Positions 15,956-24,602 of a stretch of 37,091 nucleotides of DNA are shown here, one piece after another. Numbering within the stretch: position 1 is the first letter of the stretch; each line of letters opens with the position of its first letter. Location of the stretch: NCBI GenBank assembly GCA_021848725.1, contig JAJZTS010000018.1, positions 1-37,091 of the forward strand, read 5' to 3'. Under the pieces are notes generated by a model, which saw nothing but the letters and a program-made list of their open reading frames with translations, was not told the origin of the DNA and ran no database searches. This stretch comes from Pseudomonadota bacterium (GTDB lineage Bacteria; Pseudomonadota; Gammaproteobacteria; Burkholderiales; Thiobacillaceae). Made by a program: the position numbers and the translations under genes.

Positions 15956-15990
15956 GGGTAAACTCTACGCCAAACGGGCTGGCCCGTGCA

Positions 15991-16215
15991 TCACTTCGGC
16001 GGCACCGGGTCGTGGCCGCCCGGATGATACGGATGGCAGCGGCCGATGCGGCGGATCGCCAGCCAACTGCCTTTCAACGCGCCGTGTTGTTTGACCGCTT
16101 CTTTGGCGTATTCGGAGCAGGTCGGCGTGAACCGGCATTGGCTGCCGAAATAGGGCGACAGCGCGATTTGATAGAGCCGGATCAGGCCGACCAGCAGCCG
16201 CTGTAGGGGATTCAT
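15991..16215 (-). CDS. yidD: Membrane protein insertion efficiency factor YidD
   Basis: Protein of 74 residues with the full family pattern: [25 protein letters not shown] and GCHP-like [15 protein letters not shown]. YidD supports membrane protein insertion by YidC/Sec. It is nearly always between rnpA and yidC near the chromosome origin. Here it sits instead between a dksA gene and a DUF2946 gene in the zinc-linked run. The three conserved cysteines are intact. No clear ribosome site precedes its ATG. Confidence 0.95.
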   Translation of the reverse strand: MNPLQRLLVGLIRLYQIALSPYFGSQCRFTPTCSEYAKEAVKQHGALKGSWLAIRRIGRCHPYHPGGHDPVPPK

Positions 16216-16250
16216 GCTAGGCGGTTGGACGCGTGCCCAGCCTGGGCGGG

Positions 16251-17258
16251 TTAATCCGCGTACAGCCGCTCGCGCCGCTCGTGCTTTTCTTGCGCTTCGA
16301 TCGATAGCTCGGCGGTCGGCCGCGCGATCAGGCGGGCAACGCCGATCGGCTCGCCGGTCTCCAGGCAGTAGCCGTATTCGCCGGCCTCGATGCGGCGCAG
16401 CGCGGAGTCGATCTTCTTCAGCAGCTTGCGCTCGCGGTCGCGCACGCGTTGCTCCAGCATGTTCTCTTCTTCCACCGTCGCGCGGTCGTTGGGGTCGGCG
16501 AAGACCTCGTTTTCCTTCAGGTGCTCGCCAGTCTCGCGCGCATTGGCCAGGATCTCGTCCTTCATGGCCAAAAGCTTGGCCTTGAAGAAGGCCAGCTGGT
16601 TATCGTTCATGTAATCCTTGTCGGACATCTTCAGCACTTGAGTTTCGCTCAGGCCGGAGGCATTGGGCATCGTCGAGGCAAGGGCCGGGGCCTTGGTGGC
16701 CTTGGCCGGTGCAGCAATTGTCGTTTTGGTCACGGCAGGTGTTGCTTTCTTCACAGTCGGGGTTGCTGATATAGGCGCCGGCTTTTTCGCTACCGGTTTG
16801 GCAGCGACCTTCGCTGGCGCGGCTTTCTTGGCTGCCGGCTTGGCGGCGGCCTTAATCGGGGCGGCTTTCTTCGCGACCGGTTTCTTTACGGCGGGCTTCT
16901 TCGCGACGGTTTTTTTCGCCGGCGCGGCTTTCTTGGCGACGACCGGCTTTTTGGCCACAGGTTTCTTCGTGGCGGGCTTTTTCGTAACGGCCGCTTTGGC
17001 TACAGGTTTCTTAACGGCGGTTTTTTTCGCGGCCGGTTTGGCGGCAAGCTTGCTCGGTGTCGGCTTTTTGGCCACAGGCTTTTTCGCCGGCGTGGCCTTT
17101 TTGGCTGCGGCCGGTTTCTTTGCCACGGGCTTCTTCACGGCAGCCGTTTTCGATGCGGGCCTCTTCGCGGCCGGCTTGCCCGCTTTCGCGGCAGCGGGCT
17201 TTTTGGCGACGGGTTTACCTGCTTTGGCAGGGGCTGCTTTTTTCTTTGCAGTGGCCAC
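16251..17258 (-). CDS. dksA: DksA-family RNA polymerase-binding protein with long histone H1-like tail
   Basis: Protein of 335 residues, about twice normal DksA length. Residues 1-190 are almost only Lys, Ala, Pro, Val and Thr in repeating KKP/AKK units like eukaryotic H1 tails and bacterial H1-like proteins. Residues 205-335 are DksA: a long coiled coil with the tip motif D255-P-N-D258-R-A260 needed for activity in the RNA polymerase secondary channel. The globular end retains only Cys298; the other three zinc-ligand positions are Thr301, Ser319 and Ala322. This Cys-poor form is known in other DksA proteins that work without zinc. The GTG start follows a perfect AGGAGG with 6-nt spacing. Confidence 0.9.
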   Translation of the reverse strand: MATAKKKAAPAKAGKPVAKKPAAAKAGKPAAKRPASKTAAVKKPVAKKPAAAKKATPAKKPVAKKPTPSKLAAKPAAKKTAVKKPVAKAAVTKKPATKKPVAKKPVVAKKAAPAKKTVAKKPAVKKPVAKKAAPIKAAAKPAAKKAAPAKVAAKPVAKKPAPISATPTVKKATPAVTKTTIAAPAKATKAPALASTMPNASGLSETQVLKMSDKDYMNDNQLAFFKAKLLAMKDEILANARETGEHLKENEVFADPNDRATVEEENMLEQRVRDRERKLLKKIDSALRRIEAGEYGYCLETGEPIGVARLIARPTAELSIEAQEKHERRERLYAD

Positions 17259-17301
17259 GGTTCTCCTCCTATTCGTCCGGTGCGAGGGTACGAATTCCGC
17301 G

Positions 17302-17314
17302 TGGCATTATGCCA
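17302..17314 (-). promoter_or_regulatory. Palindrome over a possible dksA -10 element
   Basis: TGGCATTATGCCA is a 6+1+6 palindrome. On the minus strand it contains CATAAT, a 5-of-6 match to the -10 consensus, about 48 nt before the dksA GTG. It overlaps the cobW-like stop codon. No good -35 is seen. It may give dksA its own controlled promoter. Confidence 0.35.
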
Positions 17315-18368
17315 TGGATGGCGGAGAGAGAAGCCCCTGGCCGGCCGCCTGGGTGAAATCGTTCAACAGCTTGTGCACAAAGGCCTCGTCCAGGTCGCTG
17401 ACGATAAACACGAAACGGCTGCTGTGGTCGGCATCCGGCCAGGCCGCCAGGCGCTCCGGCGGATAGACCACATGCTGCACCGCATGCAGCACCACCGGCC
17501 CCGGTTCGCCCCGGACGTCGACCAGTGCCTTCATGCGCAGCAGGTTCTGCGGACGGAAGGCGGTCAGCATCTGCAGGGCGCTCTGCACCCCGGTCCAGTC
17601 CAGGGGCGCATCGAAGCTCAGGCTAAAGGCGCGGATGCGCCCATCGTGCAGCTCGGGCGTCGCCGGCTTGCCGCCCAGCACGCCGACTTTTGCCGGCTTG
17701 TAGCGCTCGGCATTGAGCCAGCGGCGCACGTCCGGGTGCTTGCGGTCCAGGTCGTAGAGGCCGACGTGGACGATGAGGTTCGGGTCGATCTCGCCCTTGA
17801 GCACAGTGTGGATGGGCGCCGCCGGGTTGAGCGCCGCCACCCTGGTCTTGGCCGCCGCGGTCAGCTCGGGCCCGGCCAGGTCGCTCTTGGTAATCAGCAG
17901 GCGATCGGCCACCGCCACTTGACGCACCGCCTCGAAATAGCTGTCGAGTTGCTGCTCGGCCAGCACCGCGTCCACCGTGGTCACCACGCCGTCCAGGCGA
18001 TGGCGCTTGGCCAGCCAGCGGTCGTTCAACAAGGTGTCGAGGATGGGCGCCGGGTCGGCGATGCCGGTGGTCTCGATGATGATGCGTTCGTACTTGGGGA
18101 TGTCGCCCTTCTGCCGGGCCATGTACAGGTTCTTCAGCGTCGGTGCCAACGCCCCCTGCACCTGGCAGCAGACGCAGCCGCCCGAGAGCAGGGCGAGCGG
18201 GCCGCGGGTCTCTTCCAAGAGCTGGTGGTCGAGGCCGATCTCGCCGAACTCGTTCATCACCACGGCGGTGAGCGGCAAGTGGCGCAGCAGGTGGTTGAGC
18301 AGGGTGGTCTTGCCGCTGCCTAAAAAGCCCGTCAGCAAGGTGACGGGGATGGGGGCATCCTGGGTCAT
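17307..18368 (-). CDS. COG0523 (CobW/ZNG1-like) GTPase, probable zinc chaperone
   Basis: G3E-family GTPase of 353 residues. Walker [10 protein letters not shown] (residues 14-22), NEFGEIGLD (39-47), the metal-binding CxCC motif in GGCVCC (63-68), ETTG and the guanine-specificity motif TKSD are all present. A CobW_C domain makes up the C-terminal third. It has no His-rich linker. COG0523 proteins with this motif move Zn(II) to client enzymes during shortage, and they often sit beside dksA paralogues, as here. A cobalt role is less likely without cobalamin genes nearby. The ATG at 18368 is preferred to a TTG at 18380. Confidence 0.9.
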   Translation of the reverse strand: MTQDAPIPVTLLTGFLGSGKTTLLNHLLRHLPLTAVVMNEFGEIGLDHQLLEETRGPLALLSGGCVCCQVQGALAPTLKNLYMARQKGDIPKYERIIIETTGIADPAPILDTLLNDRWLAKRHRLDGVVTTVDAVLAEQQLDSYFEAVRQVAVADRLLITKSDLAGPELTAAAKTRVAALNPAAPIHTVLKGEIDPNLIVHVGLYDLDRKHPDVRRWLNAERYKPAKVGVLGGKPATPELHDGRIRAFSLSFDAPLDWTGVQSALQMLTAFRPQNLLRMKALVDVRGEPGPVVLHAVQHVVYPPERLAAWPDADHSSRFVFIVSDLDEAFVHKLLNDFTQAAGQGLLSPPSMA

Positions 18369-18412
18369 ACGGGCATGCAATTCAAAAGGCGGGCCATGAT
18401 AGCCGATTGCCG

Positions 18413-18418
18413 TAAAAT
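18413..18418 (+). promoter_or_regulatory. Probable lipA -10 element
   Basis: TAAAAT stands 24 nt before the lipA ATG, followed by a T-rich leader. No convincing -35 is present. On the other strand TATCAT at 18397-18402 may serve the divergent GTPase gene. I found no Zur-type palindrome in this 74-bp gap. Confidence 0.35.
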
Positions 18419-18442
18419 GCGGTTTTTATTCGAGTTTTAAAG

Positions 18443-19369
18443 ATGGCGGACAGCGAATTGCACAAGGGCCGGGCCAAGACCGCGGGCATCCCGATCAAGG
18501 TGGTGGCCAAGCCGCGGCTCCAAATGCCGGCCTGGATTCGCGCCAAGTCGCCCAACGCGCCCGAGGTGGCCGCGCTCAAGGCCGTGCTGCGCGAGAAGGG
18601 CCTGCACACCGTGTGCGAAGAGGCCTCCTGCCCCAACCTGGGCGAGTGCTTCCGCCACGGCACCGCCACCTTCATGATCCTGGGCGACCTGTGCACCCGG
18701 CGCTGCCCCTTCTGCGACGTCGGCCACGGCAAGCCGCTGCCGCCCGATCCGAACGAGCCGGCCCACCTGGCCGAGACCGTCGCTGCGATGCGGCTCAAAT
18801 ACGTGGTCATCACCAGCGTCGACCGCGACGACCTGCGCGACGGCGGCGCCCAGCACTTCGCCGACTGCATCCGCGCCGTGCGCGAGAGATCGCCCACCAC
18901 CCGGATCGAGATTCTGACGCCGGACTTCCGCGGCCGGCTCGACGTCGCCCTCGACATCCTGGCCGCCACCCCGCCCGACGTGATGAACCACAACCTGGAG
19001 ACCGTGCCCCGCCTGTACAAGGCCTGCCGGCCGGGCGCCGACTATGCCCACTCCTTGAAGCTGCTCAAGGAATTCAAGGCGCGGGTGCCGAGCGTGCCGA
19101 CCAAGTCCGGCATCATGCTCGGCCTGGGCGAGACCGACGCGGAGGTGGCCGAGGTCATGCGCGACCTGCGTGCCCACGAGGTCGATATGTTGACCGTCGG
19201 CCAGTACCTGCAGCCCTCGGGCCATCATCTATCGGTGGAGCGTTATGTGACGCCGGAGCAGTTCGCCGAGTTCGAGCGTTTGGCCAAGGACCTGGGTTTC
19301 TTGAACGCGGCCTGCGGGCCGATGGTGCGCAGCTCTTATCACGCCGACCAACAAGCCAGCGGCCTTTAG
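18443..19369 (+). CDS. lipA: Lipoyl synthase (LipA)
   Basis: Radical SAM enzyme of 308 residues that inserts two sulfur atoms into protein-bound octanoate to make lipoyl groups. The auxiliary 4Fe-4S cluster ligands are Cys58, Cys63 and Cys69 ([12 protein letters not shown]). The radical SAM cluster ligands are Cys84, Cys88 and Cys91 (CTRRCPFC). The C-terminal RSSYHA segment supplies the conserved serine ligand. lipB, its common partner, is not next to it. The gene is divergent from the GTPase gene, and no clear terminator follows it. Confidence 0.97.
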   Translation: MADSELHKGRAKTAGIPIKVVAKPRLQMPAWIRAKSPNAPEVAALKAVLREKGLHTVCEEASCPNLGECFRHGTATFMILGDLCTRRCPFCDVGHGKPLPPDPNEPAHLAETVAAMRLKYVVITSVDRDDLRDGGAQHFADCIRAVRERSPTTRIEILTPDFRGRLDVALDILAATPPDVMNHNLETVPRLYKACRPGADYAHSLKLLKEFKARVPSVPTKSGIMLGLGETDAEVAEVMRDLRAHEVDMLTVGQYLQPSGHHLSVERYVTPEQFAEFERLAKDLGFLNAACGPMVRSSYHADQQASGL

Positions 19370-19444
19370 AATTTGTTTGCCCCGGCCGGGTGAGGTTAGG
19401 GGTTCGCCAGCAGATTCTTAATCTGTGTGTCGATCGATGCGCGC

Positions 19445-21385
19445 CTAAGATTCCTGAACAAGGATGTTTTTATCCTTGAGGAACGACGAGATGTCGTTTA
19501 ATCGGTTAATCGATGTCTCAGAGAGTTTCTGCCCGGATGCCAAAATCAGGGTTCCATTCGTCAAGTAGATACTGCCTTTCAGTACCATACCGGGCCGTAA
19601 TCTATTTACAGGAATGCGATATGCATTTCTTCCACCCTCTCCGTGTTCTACTGCGGGATGGCTGAGCGTGATGGCGGCATTCGTGTGGGTATTCGTATGG
19701 GCATCCGTTACATGGCTCGGTAGTCCCTTAAAGTCAGTCCGAATGGCCATATAGGCCATTGGCTGGCGAATATGTAAACGCTCGGACATGGCCAGGGATA
19801 TTTTTTCGTCGACGACGGCGGGTATCAGCGGCTTGACCAGGAAGCCGTTAATGTCCAATGCCATGGCGGACCCCAAAACTTCTGTTTGCGAAAGCGCAGT
19901 CAGCACGACGATTCGCGTTTCAGGCTTGGCCAGCGTTTTACCCGAGCGAATCATTTGTATAAGTTGCAGACCATTCATCCCCGGCATGTCGATGTCCGAA
20001 ATGATCAGGTCGTAAGAGTTGGTTTGTAGCTGCTTTATCGCCGCTTCTGCATCTTTCGCCCCGGTGATGTTGGAATATCCCAAGTCATGCAGAACACGCT
20101 CGATAAGCTTGCGCGTGTAATGATCGTCATCAACGACGAGGATGTTTATCGCACTTTGCGTCCGCCTCGACTGGCGTGACGTCGTTGGTTTGTGGGCATA
20201 TTCGTCTATGAAGTCATGGAAGTTCTGAAGCGCCATTGGCTCGGCAATAAAATACCCTTGCCCAATATCGCACCCTAACGTTTTGAGCCGCTCCCAGTCC
20301 TGCTGTGTCTCAATGCCTTCCGCTACGCTTTTGATTCGTAACTTGTGCGCCATATCGATGCTGGACTCCACTACGATCCCCATCGATTTATTGTCGGTAA
20401 AATCCTTTATAAAGGACTGGTCGATTTTTAACTCGCCGAAAGGGATGCGCGTAAGTTGCTGCATTGAGGAGTAACCCGTCCCATAGTCGTCGATGGCGAG
20501 CGTGAAGCCATGCATGCACAAGCGGGTGAGGTTTTCTAAAGCGCGCGCCGTGTCGGTCATGGCAGCCGATTCGGTGATTTCAAGGACAATGTAATGGGGA
20601 TCCAGCCCCGCCTTCCGGACGAGTTGGATGACCTTGTCGGCCAAGGATGAATCACCCAGTGAGGTCAGGGACAGATTGACCGCAATGGTGATGGTATGGC
20701 CCTTTTCATGAATTGCACGGCACGCGGCGGCTGACTGTTCTAGCAAGCGAAATGTCAGGTCATCGATATTCCCGCTCCGCTCAAGCAAGGGAATAAACGC
20801 ATAAGGTAAAACCACCCCATGTTCCGGGTGGATCCAACGAGCCAGCGCTTCTGCGCCGACCAGACGGCCTGACCCAAGATCCACCTTGGGTTGAAAGAAG
20901 GGTTGGAACTGATTTGCGTTGATGCCTTGGATAATCTCTTCAAGGGTGAAATTTTTTGCATCCGCAGGCAGCTGCGGCCATTTTCTCTCTTCGCTTTCAT
21001 CCGTAGCGAGAATCTCCTTGAGATGGGCCAATATGATTGGTTTTTCGACTACGCCAATCAGCTTGATCCCGTAGACTTTGGCCATCCGGCCCACCGAGGC
21101 GAGCAAATTACCATCCAGCGCGCTGGTAATGACAATGCCAACATCGCTATGCGCTTCGCTCAGGTGGCGCAAGAATTCCATGCCGTCCATACCTGGCATT
21201 TGTAAGTCGCATAGCACGACATTGACCGGCTTGGCCGCCTCCCCGCGAATGATCTGAAGCGCTTGCTTGCCATCGGCTGCTTCTGAGATAAAAGCCGGCT
21301 CCAAGGAGCGGCACATATTGGCAACCATACGACGTTGAAAGTCGTCGTCCTCCAGCACCAGTATATGCATATCAAGCATTTTCAT
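19445..21385 (-). CDS. REC-EAL-REC response regulator, c-di-GMP phosphodiesterase
   Basis: Cytoplasmic protein of 646 residues. The first receiver (about residues 6-125) has Asp60 and Lys115. The EAL domain (about 150-390) keeps the catalytic pattern: E179-A-L, NLS, EITES, D299-D300-YGTGYSS, KIDQSFI and VAE356GIE. It should therefore cleave c-di-GMP. A second receiver (about 412-535) has Asp464 and Lys518. The last 60 residues (NRLRPGMVLKGSIYLTNGTLIL...) resemble the short beta domain often found beside HD-GYP modules. AGGGGAG precedes the ATG. It lies 11 nt after the hybrid kinase, its likely phosphodonor. Base composition is visibly more AT-rich than the flanks. Confidence 0.92.
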   Translation of the reverse strand: MKMLDMHILVLEDDDFQRRMVANMCRSLEPAFISEAADGKQALQIIRGEAAKPVNVVLCDLQMPGMDGMEFLRHLSEAHSDVGIVITSALDGNLLASVGRMAKVYGIKLIGVVEKPIILAHLKEILATDESEERKWPQLPADAKNFTLEEIIQGINANQFQPFFQPKVDLGSGRLVGAEALARWIHPEHGVVLPYAFIPLLERSGNIDDLTFRLLEQSAAACRAIHEKGHTITIAVNLSLTSLGDSSLADKVIQLVRKAGLDPHYIVLEITESAAMTDTARALENLTRLCMHGFTLAIDDYGTGYSSMQQLTRIPFGELKIDQSFIKDFTDNKSMGIVVESSIDMAHKLRIKSVAEGIETQQDWERLKTLGCDIGQGYFIAEPMALQNFHDFIDEYAHKPTTSRQSRRTQSAINILVVDDDHYTRKLIERVLHDLGYSNITGAKDAEAAIKQLQTNSYDLIISDIDMPGMNGLQLIQMIRSGKTLAKPETRIVVLTALSQTEVLGSAMALDINGFLVKPLIPAVVDEKISLAMSERLHIRQPMAYMAIRTDFKGLPSHVTDAHTNTHTNAAITLSHPAVEHGEGGRNAYRIPVNRLRPGMVLKGSIYLTNGTLILASGQKLSETSINRLNDISSFLKDKNILVQES

Positions 21386-21396
21386 CGGGCTCCCCT

Positions 21397-23919
21397 TCAG
21401 CGCGTCGCCTCGGGTTTGCCCATGGCGGCAAGGTAGGCATCAAACTGTTCGACGGCTTCATTCAATAAGATTTTTGCCGTTCTCGCCCCATGCATATCCT
21501 GGTTGTGAGCAGATTGCTCAATAGCGGCACAAGCAGCCGATAGGTATTTGGCCCCGACCATCTTGCAGGATCCCTTCATGCGATGCGCCATCTGCTCTAC
21601 ATCGTTCAGCGCTGCTTTTTCAATGGCTTCAGCCAAGTGCAAAAGATCCGGATGCAGATATGCCTGGAATTCGCGCAATGTTTGTAACTGCGCCGAGGCT
21701 TCCGGCACGATTTGAGTCAGAATGGAAAGATCGATGGGGCAGTCATCTCGAGTGTCTGGAGTGCCTGATAGAGGCGGTGACGAAGGTCTGTCGCTATTTG
21801 CCAGCGCGGGCAGATATTTCTCGATCATTTTTTTTAATTGAGAAACGCTGGCCGGTTTGACCAGAAGGTCGTCCATACCGGCGGCATGGCATCGGCGAGA
21901 TTCCTCTGCAAGGGCGTTGGCTGTCCAAGCTATGATCGGAGTATGCGGTAGCTCTTCTTCAGATTCGGTCTTGCGAATTTCCTGTGAAAGCGTGTAGCCA
22001 TCCATCTCTGGCATGTGACAATCGCTGATAACAATGGCCACATCGCCCCGTTGCCATATGGCCAAAGCGTGTGCGCCGTTTTCCGCGGTCACGGCCCGTA
22101 GTCCAAGTAAATTGAGTTGGCGAGCCAACAGATCGCGATTGATCGGATGATCGTCCACCGACAACACTAAAGGAGCGGCTTCGCTGCCGTCGAACAACGG
22201 GGTTACCGTGCCTTGCGCCACATCCGGGGGGGCGTATTGCACAGCCTCTCCAGGCACACCGGATATTGGAAGGACCAGTGTAATGCTGAAAACGGATCCC
22301 CGGCCGGGGGCGCTTTCCAATTCAATGTGCCCATCCATCAAATCGGCCAGGCGCTGGCAGATTGCCAATCCCAAACCTGTCCCCCCATACATCCGGGCAG
22401 TCTCTGCACTCTCTTGCCGATAGCGTTGGAACAGACGTTTTTGCGCGTCCTTGGAGATGCCGACCCCGGTATCCTTGACTGAAAAGCGTATCTGCTCGCC
22501 GCTCTCCGCCTGCTTGATCAACTCGGCGCGAATTTCAATTGCGCCTTGATGTGTGAATCGAATGGCATTGCTGACGAAATTATTCAGCACCTGCGAAAGG
22601 CGCAAAGGGTCGACCAGGTGGGCCGGGCTGAGCCGCGCATCTGCGTGGTGCAACAAGGTGAGGCTTTTTGCGCTGGCCATGCGCGAATACGTGTTTACAA
22701 CTTCTTGCAGGACATGAGGGATCGAGACGGATTGTAAGGACAGCCCAAGTTTGCCCTCTTGGATTTTCGACCAGTCAAGAATGTCGTTGACAATGCGCAG
22801 CAGGCTTCTGGCAGAACCCCATGCAGTATCTAAGGTTCTTTTCTGTTCTTGATCTAGTTTGCTCATGGAGAGCAGCTCGAGCATGCCGAGCATGCCTGTT
22901 AGAGGGGTTCGGATTTCATGGCTCATCGTGGCGAGGAATTCGCTTTTGAATTGTGTCGATTCCTCTGCAGCCAATTTCATTCTTGTAAGCAGACCCTCCT
23001 TTTCTTTTGCGGCACTGATATCGTCGACCAACCATATGCCACTATCCGGGCATGATTCTGTCCCAATTGATTTAGCCACCAGGTGAGCCCAAAACGGCGA
23101 GCGATCCGGTCGAATCAGCTTGGCCTCGATGTCGAGCACCCGCCCTACAGCAAACGCCGATTTCGCCTTCTGAAGAACGGAGGTCTTGGTTTTCTCGGTA
23201 CGGAATAGTTGCTCGAGAGGAAGGCCGAGAAGTTCATCCGTAGACTTGATGCCGAATATTTCGGCGGTTTTGGGGTTGGCTCGCTCGACATTTCCATCCC
23301 TCACGAAGAGGATGCCGACTTGCACATTGTCCAGAATGGCGGACAGCTCGGACGTTCTTTCGCCGACACGCCGGTCTAGCTCTGCATAAACCTGTACGTT
23401 TTCCAGGGCCACCGCGGTGGTGTCGGCAAGCGCTTGAAGCAGCTTAACTTGCTCCGGGGTAGGGTTGTGTTGTGTGGCCCAGTAATTCCCGATCGCCCCA
23501 ATAGGATCAATTGTTCGTATCGGCACCATGGCCAGGCTTTTGACAAAGGTAGGTCGATAGGCATCAGCCGGAATACGTGGGTCTGCGTAGATATCTTGAA
23601 TTACCGCCGGCTCTCGATTCAGCATGACCCAGCCACTGATGCATACCTTCATCGGAAACCGTTGCCCCTTCCACAGGGGGCTAATAGCATCTTCTTCGGC
23701 ATAGAAACATTTGTCGCCATCGCGCAGCACGAATGTGGCCCCATCCGCGCCGGTAAGCCTTCGGGCGGCTTTTCTGGTGATATCCATGACCGTTTCAAGA
23801 TCTCTGGCCATGGACAAGTGCTGCACAACCTCGACCAACTGTTCCATGGCGCTGCAGTACCAAGCCGACGGTGTCTGCGGCCCTGACTTTGTGACTTCGG
23901 CTTGGATTTTTTGCTTCAT
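21397..23919 (-). CDS. Hybrid histidine kinase GAF-PAS-HisKA-HATPase-REC-HPt
   Basis: Soluble kinase of 840 residues without a membrane segment. A GAF domain spans about residues 35-180, a PAS domain 190-305, HisKA with His334 (MSHEIRTPLTGML) and HATPase about 430-555 (NNFVSNAIRF, DTGVGIS, GGTGLGLAI). The receiver (about 583-700) has Asp633, and the C-terminal HPt domain has His779 (MAHRMKGSCKMVGA). It thus holds a full His-Asp-His relay whose HPt can pass phosphate to the REC-EAL-REC protein encoded 11 nt downstream. The GAF signal is unknown. The 683-bp upstream region holds several dyads that may control it. Confidence 0.92.
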   Translation of the reverse strand: MKQKIQAEVTKSGPQTPSAWYCSAMEQLVEVVQHLSMARDLETVMDITRKAARRLTGADGATFVLRDGDKCFYAEEDAISPLWKGQRFPMKVCISGWVMLNREPAVIQDIYADPRIPADAYRPTFVKSLAMVPIRTIDPIGAIGNYWATQHNPTPEQVKLLQALADTTAVALENVQVYAELDRRVGERTSELSAILDNVQVGILFVRDGNVERANPKTAEIFGIKSTDELLGLPLEQLFRTEKTKTSVLQKAKSAFAVGRVLDIEAKLIRPDRSPFWAHLVAKSIGTESCPDSGIWLVDDISAAKEKEGLLTRMKLAAEESTQFKSEFLATMSHEIRTPLTGMLGMLELLSMSKLDQEQKRTLDTAWGSARSLLRIVNDILDWSKIQEGKLGLSLQSVSIPHVLQEVVNTYSRMASAKSLTLLHHADARLSPAHLVDPLRLSQVLNNFVSNAIRFTHQGAIEIRAELIKQAESGEQIRFSVKDTGVGISKDAQKRLFQRYRQESAETARMYGGTGLGLAICQRLADLMDGHIELESAPGRGSVFSITLVLPISGVPGEAVQYAPPDVAQGTVTPLFDGSEAAPLVLSVDDHPINRDLLARQLNLLGLRAVTAENGAHALAIWQRGDVAIVISDCHMPEMDGYTLSQEIRKTESEEELPHTPIIAWTANALAEESRRCHAAGMDDLLVKPASVSQLKKMIEKYLPALANSDRPSSPPLSGTPDTRDDCPIDLSILTQIVPEASAQLQTLREFQAYLHPDLLHLAEAIEKAALNDVEQMAHRMKGSCKMVGAKYLSAACAAIEQSAHNQDMHGARTAKILLNEAVEQFDAYLAAMGKPEATR

Positions 23920-24347
23920 GATTCGATCCGTACTTTTTCTCTGATAGAGGGCAGCATGGAGGACATCACGTTAGTCGGCGGCAGGGGCGAGGGGGGAATA
24001 GTGCTTAGGCGGCGCCAGAGGCCTAAGAAAACCATGGCAATAAGAGGCTGGCCCAATTCGGACAGCTTGCAGTCTTTCCCGCAAAACAACATTAAGAGCG
24101 GCATGTCCACCTATGACCCTGTCTGGAAGTTTGATCGATGAGAAACGCAACAACGTATTATTTTCTAAGCCATCATTCTCTTTAGCACAAGGCTTCGTGA
24201 AGGACAGTTTTGAGTCCAGATGGAATAGGAATCCCTTTTTGTCGGGAGCGAAAATCGGAGTTAAACATCCGATTGAATTTTGAGTGCGGTCCGGCTACCA
24301 AGCTGCAGCGAGGGCTATCGCGGTGTGAATTTATAGGTATTGCTCAA

Positions 24348-24365
24348 TAAGGACGCGCGTCCTTA
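24348..24365. repeat. 18-bp perfect palindrome
   Basis: TAAGGACGCGCGTCCTTA reads the same on both strands with no central spacer. It stands in the middle of the non-coding stretch, so a dimeric regulator site is more likely than a terminator, as no T run follows on either strand. Confidence 0.55.
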
Positions 24366-24477
24366 GCCGCCGAAGTAAAACTTGCGCGATGACACGATGC
24401 TCAGATGCGCGTGGCGATATAGGCCATTCGGTATAGAGGCTATATCGGAAGTTATAGTTGCAAAGCAAGGAGCCTTA

Positions 24478-24567
24478 ATGAGGGCCTCAACGATGCCCTG
24501 GTATTCGCTAGCAAATATCGACAGCAAAAAATCCGCTGTCAGTAATATTTACCGTTGGGATCGATAG
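24478..24567 (+). CDS. Possible 29-residue small ORF
   Basis: AAGGAG stands 5 nt before an ATG that opens 29 codons (MRASTMPWYSLANIDSK...). The peptide has no recognisable domain or signal, and the frame contains the 24520-24540 inverted repeat. A TATAGT element lies at 24453-24458. The ribosome site is the only real support. Confidence 0.18.
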   Translation: MRASTMPWYSLANIDSKKSAVSNIYRWDR

Positions 24568-24602
24568 CTTGCTTGGCTTGGTCTTGCCGTGGGTCGGGGG
24601 GG

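Larger units (their letters stand above)
23920..24602. other. Non-coding AT-rich region with several dyads
   Basis: No convincing protein gene lies in these 683 bp; the open frames are short and lack homology that I recognise. Four inverted repeats are visible: CTTAGGC-N10-GCCTAAG (24004-24027), AATCGGA-N8-TCCGATT (24253-24274), an 18-bp perfect palindrome (24348-24365) and GACAGC-N9-GCTGTC (24520-24540). The last one lies about 60 nt beyond the diguanylate cyclase stop. The region must contain the hybrid kinase promoter on the minus strand. A small RNA is possible. Confidence 0.5.

Noticed and set aside
16235-16247. GCCCAG-C-CTGGGC dyad as a terminator after dksA
   Set aside because: It lies in the 35-nt dksA-yidD gap but has no T run, so read-through to yidD is more likely.
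16720-17240. Repetitive DNA as a tandem-repeat array or phase-variable tract
   Set aside because: The repeats come from Lys/Ala/Pro codons of the DksA tail; units vary in length and sequence, with no homopolymer or exact unit repeat expected of slippage tracts.
18369-18442. Zur box ahead of the zinc-linked run
   Set aside because: No GTTATA-N-TATAAC type palindrome is present here or in the other gaps of the run, so control by Zur is not supported by sequence.
19370-19444. lipA terminator: CCCGGCCGGG and CAGATT-N3-AATCTG repeats
   Set aside because: Both are short dyads without a T run on either strand, so I do not call a Rho-independent terminator.
23902-24141. 79-codon plus-strand frame in the non-coding gap
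   Set aside because: No ribosome site, no recognisable motif, and it overlaps the hybrid kinase start and its probable promoter.
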